NCBI GenBank assembly: GCA_963668535.1
Contig: OY764867.1
Span: 1,240,001 to 1,304,000, forward strand
DNA: 64,000 nucleotides
Reading direction: 5' to 3'
Source: F22 sp963668535
Lineage (GTDB): Bacteria; Bacteroidota; Bacteroidia; Bacteroidales; Bacteroidaceae
The stretch's first letter is position 1; the number at the start of each line of letters is the position of its first letter. Below the pieces are notes generated by a model. The model was not told the origin of the DNA and ran no database searches. It worked only from the letters and a program-made list of their open reading frames with translations. Positions 42,802-50,514 of this stretch are shown here, in pieces. The translations under genes were made by a program, and so were the position numbers.

Positions 42802-42837
42802 TTCAGGAAAGATACAGGAGACAGTATCTTTCCTGAA
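42802..42837 (+). terminator. Hairpin after susD (possible attenuator)
   Basis: A perfect 14-bp stem, TTCAGGAAAGATAC (42802-42815) with GTATCTTTCCTGAA (42824-42837), and an 8-nt loop, followed by ATGTTGTTTCTTC. The T-rich tail is weak. Position between susD and the hydrolase genes suggests partial termination that favours susCD expression (inference). Confidence 0.6.
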
Positions 42838-42885
42838 ATGTTGTTTCTTCGTCTAGCCTATTTATAGATTCTCAACTCCTTTATC

Positions 42886-44502
42886 ATGGCAACAATCAAA
42901 AACTATTTAACCCTCATCTGTTTATTTGCAGGATCGTTCGTTGCAAATGGACAAAATACGATTTCAGCAGGATCATCGAAGTATAAACTACCCTATAAAA
43001 ACACGTACGTAATACAAGCATTGGTCGCAGAAAATTCTTTTCGAACAGCACATGTAGAACGAAACGAACCCAAATCATTTGACTATGCCAAGAAAGTCCT
43101 ACCACAACCCTATTGGGATGGGCATGATGAGGAGATTAAGATGTACTGGAAAGCTTGGCAAATAGGTATCTCAAACATACAACAGCCTGAGAAAGGCTCA
43201 GGTTTTGTGGAAAGCTATATCACTCCAGCATACAATGGACATATATTTATGTGGGACAATGCCTTCATTTCTATGTTTTGTAGATATGGACAGCGGTTTT
43301 TCCCATTCCAAAAAACACTGGATAATTTTTATGCCAAACAGCATCCAGATGGATTCATCTGCCGAGAGATCAAGGCTGATGGAGCCGATTGTTTCGAACG
43401 ATATGATCCAGTCAGTACTGGTCCCAATATCTTACCTTGGGCAGAATGGCTTTACTACGAACAATATGGTGATGGCGAACGGCTAAATCGAATTTTCCCT
43501 GTATTGTGTGCATATTATAAATGGCTCAAGCTCAATCATACATGGCGAAATGGAACTTACTGGAGTAGTGGTTGGGGAACTGGTATGGACAACATGCCTC
43601 GAGTTCCATCATCATACAACACTATCTACAGCAATGGGCATATGATTTGGCTAGATGCATGTCTTCAACAAATCTTTATGGCGCGCATCCTTCTAAAAAT
43701 GGGATTCTATTTGGAAAGATGGCAAGAAATAGAAATTTTTGAAGATGAAATAGCACAACTTTCTTCCTACATCAACACAAATATGTGGAACGATCAGGAC
43801 GGGTTCTTGTATGACCAATATGCTGACAACTCTTTGAGTACCACAAAAGGGATCTATGCCTACTGGGTACTACACACCGATGTATTACAGTCTGAAAGAT
43901 TGAATCGTATGGTTGAGGAACTGAACAATCCTAAGACTTTCAACCGTCCACATAGAGTTGCATCACTTGCTGCAAATAATCCAAAGTACAAAGCTAATGG
44001 ACGATATTGGTTGGGTGGAGTATGGGCTCCAGCAAACTATATGGTCATTTCTGGATTGATCAAGAAAGGGTATCGCAAACTAGCATATGAAATTGCTCGC
44101 AACCACTATGACCAAGTTTTTCAAGTGTATAAAAAAACAGGTACTTTATGGGAATACTATGCTCCAGAGGAAAATAAACCAGGCTTTATGGCACGGAAAG
44201 ATTTTGTGGGATGGACAGGGCTAGTTCCTATCTCAGAACTTATTGAAAATATATTTGGAATTAGATCTGTAGCCATAGAAAAACAAATGGACCTGGACGT
44301 CAATCTGACCGATGGTTATGGTATCAGTCAATACCCATTTGGCAAAAATGGTTTGATTACCATCAAAGTACAAAAAAGAAAGAATCTAGAAGAACGACCT
44401 CAAATATTTATTCAGACAAATGTTCCGTTTGTTCTACATCTAAAATGGGGAAAAGAACATAAAGAATCTATACAAATAAAGGAAGGTAAGCAACATATAT
44501 AA
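42886..44502 (+). CDS. MGH1/GH63-like glycoside hydrolase, (alpha/alpha)6 barrel
   Basis: A 538-residue exported protein (signal peptide about 1-22, ending FVANGQ). The domain resembles the trehalase/GH63/mannosylglycerate-hydrolase superfamily: HIFMWDNAFISMFCRYG with a conserved Asp after W, DGFICREI, WAEWLYYEQYG, SGWGTGMDNMPR, and YWLGGVWAPANYMVISGL near the C-terminus. The family contains alpha-glucosidases and related enzymes that cut alpha-linked sugars with inversion. In this PUL it might remove alpha-glucose or alpha-mannose from N-glycan-like structures. The exact GH family is not certain from sequence alone. Confidence 0.75.
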   Translation: MATIKNYLTLICLFAGSFVANGQNTISAGSSKYKLPYKNTYVIQALVAENSFRTAHVERNEPKSFDYAKKVLPQPYWDGHDEEIKMYWKAWQIGISNIQQPEKGSGFVESYITPAYNGHIFMWDNAFISMFCRYGQRFFPFQKTLDNFYAKQHPDGFICREIKADGADCFERYDPVSTGPNILPWAEWLYYEQYGDGERLNRIFPVLCAYYKWLKLNHTWRNGTYWSSGWGTGMDNMPRVPSSYNTIYSNGHMIWLDACLQQIFMARILLKMGFYLERWQEIEIFEDEIAQLSSYINTNMWNDQDGFLYDQYADNSLSTTKGIYAYWVLHTDVLQSERLNRMVEELNNPKTFNRPHRVASLAANNPKYKANGRYWLGGVWAPANYMVISGLIKKGYRKLAYEIARNHYDQVFQVYKKTGTLWEYYAPEENKPGFMARKDFVGWTGLVPISELIENIFGIRSVAIEKQMDLDVNLTDGYGISQYPFGKNGLITIKVQKRKNLEERPQIFIQTNVPFVLHLKWGKEHKESIQIKEGKQHI

Positions 44503-44654
44503 TTGTAGAAGAAACTGATAAAAAGTTACTATACATCATACTAGGAGCTGCTTGTCTTAGTCGTTGTGGATACACGACTTATAAAGCCTTTCAACATGAT
44601 TGCTCCTCATGTTATTGAAAAAATTTAAAGTGATAAATATAAAAAAGAAATCAA

Positions 44655-45479
44655 ATGAAACTGGGAATTGATTTAGGAGGAACAAACATACGCATAGCTG
44701 CTGTAGACCATGGTGAGATTATAAAAATGAAGTCTGTAGCATGCCCAGCAGCTGGGTCAGAACAAGATGTTCTCAACACAATATATGATTTGATAGATGA
44801 ATACAATACAGATGACGTATCAGGACTAGGTATAGGAGTACCATCTGTAGTCAATTCATCACTTGGAATCGTGTACAATGTTGCAAATATCCCCTCGTGG
44901 AAAGAAGTACATCTCAAGAAGATATTGGAATCTAGATATACTTTTCCAGTAGCAGTAAATAATGATGCCAACTGTTTTGCTCTTGGAGAAAGTATTTATG
45001 GACAGGGACGTGATTTTGAAAATATGGTGGGCATTACTTTAGGTACAGGACTTGGTGCGGGTGTGATAGTCAATCACCAATTGTATAATGGCTTCAATAC
45101 TGGTGCTGGTGAAATAGGTTCTATACCATTTAAACAAAGCGATTTTGAACAATATTGCAGTGGCGCATATTTTCCACAACACTTCCAAATGTCTGCCAAA
45201 CAGGCATATGAAAAGGCTTTACAAGGTGATAACGATGCCCTCAAGGCATGGGAATCATTTGGTGTCAATCTCGGTGAGTTGGTGAAAATGGTCATGTTTA
45301 GCTATGATCCACAAGCCATCATCTTTGGAGGCAGTGTCGCCAAAGCTTTTGATTTTTATATAGCTGGGCTGCATAAATCGCTAAGCTCATTCCCCTATAA
45401 AGAATCTATCGAAAACATCAATATACTACAATCTAAACGAGATAATATAAGCTTACTAGGAGCTGCTGCTCTGTTATAA
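44655..45479 (+). CDS. ROK family sugar kinase
   Basis: A 274-residue ROK protein without an N-terminal DNA-binding domain, so a kinase rather than a repressor. LGIDLGGTNIRIAAVD is the phosphate-binding loop, VNNDANCFALGES carries the catalytic Asp, and GITLGTGLGAGVIVN the second loop. The zinc motif C-x-C-G-x2-G-C-x-E usual in ROK kinases is missing; the equivalent region reads GAGEIGSIPFKQSDFEQYCS. A mannokinase role would fit the mannosidase context but is inferred. A 152-bp gap with no ORF precedes it. The regulator gene follows after 11 bp. Confidence 0.85.
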   Translation: MKLGIDLGGTNIRIAAVDHGEIIKMKSVACPAAGSEQDVLNTIYDLIDEYNTDDVSGLGIGVPSVVNSSLGIVYNVANIPSWKEVHLKKILESRYTFPVAVNNDANCFALGESIYGQGRDFENMVGITLGTGLGAGVIVNHQLYNGFNTGAGEIGSIPFKQSDFEQYCSGAYFPQHFQMSAKQAYEKALQGDNDALKAWESFGVNLGELVKMVMFSYDPQAIIFGGSVAKAFDFYIAGLHKSLSSFPYKESIENINILQSKRDNISLLGAAALL

Positions 45480-45490
45480 ATTGGACAATT

Positions 45491-46654
45491 ATGATTCGTT
45501 TGATCCTACTTACAGACTTTACTGAAGCTTTTGCTCGGTACTTACTACGCGGTGTTCTGGACTATTCCAAAGAAACAGAACAGTGGGTGGTGTGCCGTAT
45601 GCCACCATCATACAAAAAACAATATGGAATAAAAGGAGTCATCAAATGGGCCAAGTCATGGAAGACGGATGCTATCATTGGTCAATTTGACAATGAAGAT
45701 GAAATTAGTTTGTTCAAACAACATGGTATCATCGCAGTAGCTCAAGATTACAAATCAAGATTCTCTTCAATCCCAAACATCACCAGCCGCTATAGAGAGG
45801 GGGGAAGAATGGCTGCTCAGTTTTTCAAGGAAAAAGGATTCCGACACTTTGCGTTTGTAGGATACAAGAATACGATTTGGTCTACAGAAAGAAAAGAGGG
45901 CTTTTTTGAATATATACGAGAGTATGGTATGGGAGAGCATTTCTCTGCATACGAAAAAGAATCTCTTGACAATGCTTGGTTCTACAACTCCGAAAAACTA
46001 GGTGAGTGGTTAAGAACATTACCCAAACACACAGCTTTGTTTGCCTGTGACGACAATCAAGCGATTCAGGTGTCAGAGGTGTGCAAAACTGTACAGATAG
46101 CTGTCCCCGAGGATATAGCCATACTTGGTGTAGATAATGATACAGTAACCTGTGATTTATCTGATCCTCCTTTGTCGAGCATCATGACGGATGTACGACG
46201 TGGTGGATATGAAGCTGCGGCTTTGATCGAACGAATGCTAAAAGAAAAAGAGACTATCCCTTATGATATATTTATCAACCATCTCCACATCGTAAATAGA
46301 GCTTCCACTGATCTATTTTACACAACTGATAAAGAAGTATTGGTAGCCATTAAATATATTCATCAACACATTTACTCAAAGATTAATGTGGAAGACGTTG
46401 TTCAGCAGGTATCTATATCAAGAAGACTCTTGGAGAATCGCTTTATGAAAGAAGTTGGGGATACTATATACCACTATATCAGTAGGCGAAAGATTGAACG
46501 ATTTACTCAACTGTTAGTCGAAACGGATACTCCCGTTTCTGATATAGCTATGGAGTTGGGATTCTCAGATTGTAAAAATGTAGCTCGCCAATTTAAAACG
46601 ATGATGGGATGTACACCATCTGTCTATCGCAGCAAAAGAAAGAAACAAAGATAA
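45491..46654 (+). CDS. XylR-like transcriptional regulator (LacI-type sensor plus AraC HTH)
   Basis: A 387-residue regulator. Residues about 1-275 form a periplasmic-binding-protein-like sugar sensor (AAQFFKEKGFRHFAFVGYKN, IAILGVDNDTVTCDLSDPPL). Residues about 285-385 are an AraC-type double helix-turn-helix (VEDVVQQVSISRRLLENRF, VSDIAMELGFSDCKNVARQF). This architecture matches XylR-type activators that bind a free sugar in the cytoplasm. It lies inside the PUL between the ROK kinase (11 bp) and GH125 (15 bp), so it is probably the local regulator and is co-transcribed with its targets. No two-component or anti-sigma regulator is present. Confidence 0.9.
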   Translation: MIRLILLTDFTEAFARYLLRGVLDYSKETEQWVVCRMPPSYKKQYGIKGVIKWAKSWKTDAIIGQFDNEDEISLFKQHGIIAVAQDYKSRFSSIPNITSRYREGGRMAAQFFKEKGFRHFAFVGYKNTIWSTERKEGFFEYIREYGMGEHFSAYEKESLDNAWFYNSEKLGEWLRTLPKHTALFACDDNQAIQVSEVCKTVQIAVPEDIAILGVDNDTVTCDLSDPPLSSIMTDVRRGGYEAAALIERMLKEKETIPYDIFINHLHIVNRASTDLFYTTDKEVLVAIKYIHQHIYSKINVEDVVQQVSISRRLLENRFMKEVGDTIYHYISRRKIERFTQLLVETDTPVSDIAMELGFSDCKNVARQFKTMMGCTPSVYRSKRKKQR

Positions 46655-46669
46655 CATATAATACTAGCC

Positions 46670-48142
46670 ATGAAAAGAGTACTATTAAAAGCAGCATGCT
46701 TGGGATTTATAAGTGTGATCACGAATGCAGATATCGCATTTTGTGCATCAAAACAGCCCGTTGTTGGTGTCAAAGCCCCTAGTGAATCACTTGATACAAG
46801 ACAATACGTTTCTTGCAGACCTAAGAAGCAAGAGCGCTGTTTTGTAAGTCCAGCAGTAGAAGAAACAATCAAAAAGGTGACTTCAAGCATCAATAATCCC
46901 AAACTAGCTTGGATGTTTCAGAACTGTTTCCCTAACACATTAGATACTACAGTAGATTATACCGAAATAGATGGTAAACCTGATACTTATGTCATCACAG
47001 GTGATATAGATGCAATGTGGCTACGAGACTCTTCTGCACAAATATGGCCATACCTATCACTGGTAAACAAAGATGACAAGTTAAAAAAATTATTTCAAGG
47101 ATTGATTGCCCGCCAAGTCAAATGTATTTTGCTTGATCCTTATGCCAATGCATTTTTTAAAGATCAACATAAGGAAACCGAATGGAAAGATGATAAACCA
47201 ACTCCTAAACCAGGCGTACATGAGCGCAAATGGGAAATTGATTCTCCATGCTATACCATCCGATTGGCATATGGATATTGGCAAAAAACAGGAGACACAT
47301 CTATATTCGATGAGAAGTGGGATAAGGCTGCTCGTACAATTGTAAAAACATTTCGTACGGAACAACGCAAGAATGGAACCACTCCGTACTATTTCATAAG
47401 AGCAGACGAGAATAACACGGTTACAGCTGTTTTCAATGGAAAGGGACGTCCATGTAAACCTACAGGACTAATTTGTTCTGCGTTCCGTCCTTCAGATGAT
47501 GGATGCATGTATCCTTACTTGATTCCATCCAACTTATTTGCTATACAGTCTTTGGATCAATTGGCACAAATTTATCGTCAGGTCAAACAGGACAATAAGT
47601 TTGCAGATGAATGTGCTAGATTTTCTCAAGAGTTACAACAAGCTATTCACAAATATGCCATAGCTACTCATTTATCCTATGGCAGCATCTTTGCATACGA
47701 AGTTGACGGTTATGGAAATAAAGTATTCACTGATGATCCCAATATACCATCACTAATTGCAATCAAGTATTTAATTGACAAGAAATATTATTCAATGGAT
47801 GTGTATAACAACACACGAAAATATTTACTTAGTCATGATAATCCTTACTATTTCTATGGTACAGCAGGTGAAGGCCAAGGAGGACCTCACGCAGGCCTCA
47901 ACACCATATGGCCCATGGGCATTATCCTACGAGCAATGACTAGCACCAACGACAATGAAATTGCACTGTGCATCCACCAATTACTAGACACTGATAATGA
48001 CATGGGATTTATGCATGAGACATTTAATAAGGATGATGCGGCCAAATTTTCACGCTCTTGGTTTGCTTGGGCCAATACATTGTTTGGGGAACTTATCATG
48101 AATCTATATGACCAAAATCCAGAGTTACTCAAAAAATTATAG
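46670..48142 (+). CDS. GH125 exo-alpha-1,6-mannosidase
   Basis: A 490-residue exported enzyme (hydrophobic signal at about 1-25). GDIDAMWLRDSSAQ (residues 111-124) is the hallmark GH125 motif, and GTAGEGQGGPHAGLNT and GFMHETFNKDD come from the C-terminal part of the active site. Characterised GH125 enzymes remove terminal alpha-1,6-mannose from N-glycan cores with inversion. It lies 15 bp after the regulator gene and 56 bp before the first GH92 gene. Family assignment is firm; the natural substrate is inferred. Confidence 0.93.
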   Translation: MKRVLLKAACLGFISVITNADIAFCASKQPVVGVKAPSESLDTRQYVSCRPKKQERCFVSPAVEETIKKVTSSINNPKLAWMFQNCFPNTLDTTVDYTEIDGKPDTYVITGDIDAMWLRDSSAQIWPYLSLVNKDDKLKKLFQGLIARQVKCILLDPYANAFFKDQHKETEWKDDKPTPKPGVHERKWEIDSPCYTIRLAYGYWQKTGDTSIFDEKWDKAARTIVKTFRTEQRKNGTTPYYFIRADENNTVTAVFNGKGRPCKPTGLICSAFRPSDDGCMYPYLIPSNLFAIQSLDQLAQIYRQVKQDNKFADECARFSQELQQAIHKYAIATHLSYGSIFAYEVDGYGNKVFTDDPNIPSLIAIKYLIDKKYYSMDVYNNTRKYLLSHDNPYYFYGTAGEGQGGPHAGLNTIWPMGIILRAMTSTNDNEIALCIHQLLDTDNDMGFMHETFNKDDAAKFSRSWFAWANTLFGELIMNLYDQNPELLKKL

Positions 48143-48198
48143 GTTGTATTCCTTTAAACTTTATCTCTTAGTTTTTTAATTTATCACCAAGTTACATT

Positions 48199-50502
48199 AT
48201 GAATCTAAAGCAATTCGCTCATATCAAACAGGCTGCTAGTCTTACTTTTATTATTGCTTCATTATTTGCCTGCGCTCCTTATAATGAACATGCTGTGGAT
48301 ATTCAGAAAGGAGATTTAACCACTTTTGTAGATCTACGTATAGGAACAGGAGGGCATGGGCATACTTTCATGGGAGCCAATGTTCCATTCGGGTTTATCC
48401 AATTAGGTCCGACAAGCATATTAGAATCTTGGGACTGGTGCTCTGGATACAACGTAGCCGATTCTACAGTGATTGGATTCAGTCACACCCATCTCAGTGG
48501 AACAGGGGTTGGAGAATTGACTGATATTACACTTATGCCTGTTGTAGGTACAGTCACACCTGGACGAGGTTCAGTTGAACACATTAATACAGGACAAGCA
48601 TCTACATACAGACATGCATCTGAACAATATACACCTGGTTACTATGCCGTACATCTTGATAGGTATAATATCGATGTAGCGCTATCAGCTACTACCCGTG
48701 CAGGATTTCACCAGTACACATATCCACAAAATGCAACAAAAGAAGGCCTCATCATAGATTTGCAAAATGGTACAGGCGAAGATGAAGCTACTGACACAAG
48801 CATCTACCCGATAGATAAGAAAACGCTACTAGGTAGACGCAACTCAAAGGGATGGGCTAACAATCAGCAACTGTCATTTGCCATCCAGTTTGATCAACCA
48901 ATCCAAGAAATGACATTCTACGATAAACAGAGTCACGTGATTGGCCATGAATTTGCTGATGTGCAAAAGCAAAAGAAACAGGTACGCTATATGCGTGTAG
49001 ATTTCAATCTAGGTAAGCAACAAACACTTAAAGTAAAGGTGGGACTTTCTGCAGTAGATCAGGAACATGCGCGAACCAATATCACCAAGGAGATGCCTAA
49101 TTGGGATATAAAGATTATTAAGCAAGCAGCCCATGATGCATGGAATGCGCAACTGCACAAAATAGAAATTGCGTCTAAAGACACTGCGGTTCTACGCAAT
49201 TTCTATACCGCTATGTACCACACGATGATAGCACCTTCTGTATTTATGGAAGCTGATGGCAACTACCGAGGTGCAGATGGGAAAGTATATCATGACACAA
49301 CATTTGTCAACTATACTACTTTTTCTTTATGGGATACCTATAGAGCACAACATCCACTGATGACTGTGATTCATCCAGAAATAGTTTCTGATATGGTGAA
49401 CACCATACTACATATATACGACCAACAAGGTAAACTTCCTGTGTGGCATCTCATGGGGTGTGAAACAAATTGTATGGTAGGTAATCCTGCCATCAATGTA
49501 GTGGCTGATGCTATTCTAAAAGGATTTGACGGTTTCGACAAAATGCACGCACTTGAAGCTATGAAAAAGACAGCAATGCTTGACGAACGTGGACAAAAAT
49601 TTCGCAAACAATACGGCTTCATTCCTAGCGACCTATACAATGAGAGCATCGCAAACGATATGGAATATGCCATAGCAGATGCTTCACTAGCCAAAGTAGC
49701 AACCCAACTAGGTGATTACAAGTCAGCAGCATATTTCGGGAAAAGGAGCCATAGCTGGATGCGCTATTTTGATGATTCCACCCACTTAGTGCGTGGACGT
49801 TTTGTAGACGGCTCTTTCCGTACCCCATTCGACCCCTTTTACGCAGAATATGAAGTCAGCGACTATAAGGAAGGAAATGCATTCCAATACACTTGGCTAG
49901 TACCACATGATTTGGATAGTCTCACCACTTTGATGGGTGGAAAGCAAGCAACTATAAAGCAATTGGATCAACTATTTGTAACTAGTTCTAAGATTACAGG
50001 CGATGAACTCCCTGATGACATCTCGGGTATGATTGGTCAGTATGTACATGGCAATGAACCCAGTCACCATATCTTGTACTTCTACACTATGCTAGGGCAT
50101 CCAGAACATGCAGCTCTCAAAATGCGTGAAGTATTCGATACTTTATATCACGACCAAGCCGATGGATTATCTGGCAACGAAGATGTAGGTCAGATGTCAG
50201 CATGGTATATTCTATCTAGCCTTGGTCTATATCAGGTAGACCCAGCTGGTAGTGAATTTATACTTGGTTTTCCATTGGTAGATGGTGCTGTAATCAATAT
50301 ACCAACAGGAAAGACTTTCGAGATTGAAGTACACAAGCACCTAATAAATAAAAAAAATAAAGCATGCTATGTTTCTGCTATCTCACTGAATGGTCAAGCT
50401 ATTCACCAACCAAGCATCAGTTATCAAGACATCATGCAGGGAGGAAAACTCGTATTTGAAATGACAGACCAACCAGCATCTTGGATGAATGTAGACAAAT
50501 AA
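48199..50502 (+). CDS. GH92 alpha-mannosidase (canonical catalytic acid)
   Basis: A 767-residue calcium-dependent exo-alpha-mannosidase. The signal ends in SLFACAPY, a plausible lipobox with Cys near residue 26, so it is probably a periplasmic or outer-membrane lipoprotein. VDLRIGTGGHGHTFMGANVP and GFSHTHLSGTGVGELTD are typical of the N-terminal domain. VHGNEPSHHILYFY places Glu620 at the catalytic-acid position, and GNEDVGQMSAWYILSSLGLY is the conserved calcium/base region. GH92 enzymes mostly cut alpha-1,2, alpha-1,3 or alpha-1,4 mannosyl bonds. The second GH92 gene starts 12 bp downstream. Confidence 0.95.
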   Translation: MNLKQFAHIKQAASLTFIIASLFACAPYNEHAVDIQKGDLTTFVDLRIGTGGHGHTFMGANVPFGFIQLGPTSILESWDWCSGYNVADSTVIGFSHTHLSGTGVGELTDITLMPVVGTVTPGRGSVEHINTGQASTYRHASEQYTPGYYAVHLDRYNIDVALSATTRAGFHQYTYPQNATKEGLIIDLQNGTGEDEATDTSIYPIDKKTLLGRRNSKGWANNQQLSFAIQFDQPIQEMTFYDKQSHVIGHEFADVQKQKKQVRYMRVDFNLGKQQTLKVKVGLSAVDQEHARTNITKEMPNWDIKIIKQAAHDAWNAQLHKIEIASKDTAVLRNFYTAMYHTMIAPSVFMEADGNYRGADGKVYHDTTFVNYTTFSLWDTYRAQHPLMTVIHPEIVSDMVNTILHIYDQQGKLPVWHLMGCETNCMVGNPAINVVADAILKGFDGFDKMHALEAMKKTAMLDERGQKFRKQYGFIPSDLYNESIANDMEYAIADASLAKVATQLGDYKSAAYFGKRSHSWMRYFDDSTHLVRGRFVDGSFRTPFDPFYAEYEVSDYKEGNAFQYTWLVPHDLDSLTTLMGGKQATIKQLDQLFVTSSKITGDELPDDISGMIGQYVHGNEPSHHILYFYTMLGHPEHAALKMREVFDTLYHDQADGLSGNEDVGQMSAWYILSSLGLYQVDPAGSEFILGFPLVDGAVINIPTGKTFEIEVHKHLINKKNKACYVSAISLNGQAIHQPSISYQDIMQGGKLVFEMTDQPASWMNVDK

Positions 50503-50514
50503 AAAGAAGATACC

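Noticed and set aside
44503..44654. Gene remnant or RNA gene in the gap before the ROK kinase
   Set aside because: There is only a 6-bp AGTCGT/ACGACT hairpin without a tail and no readable frame; no support for either.
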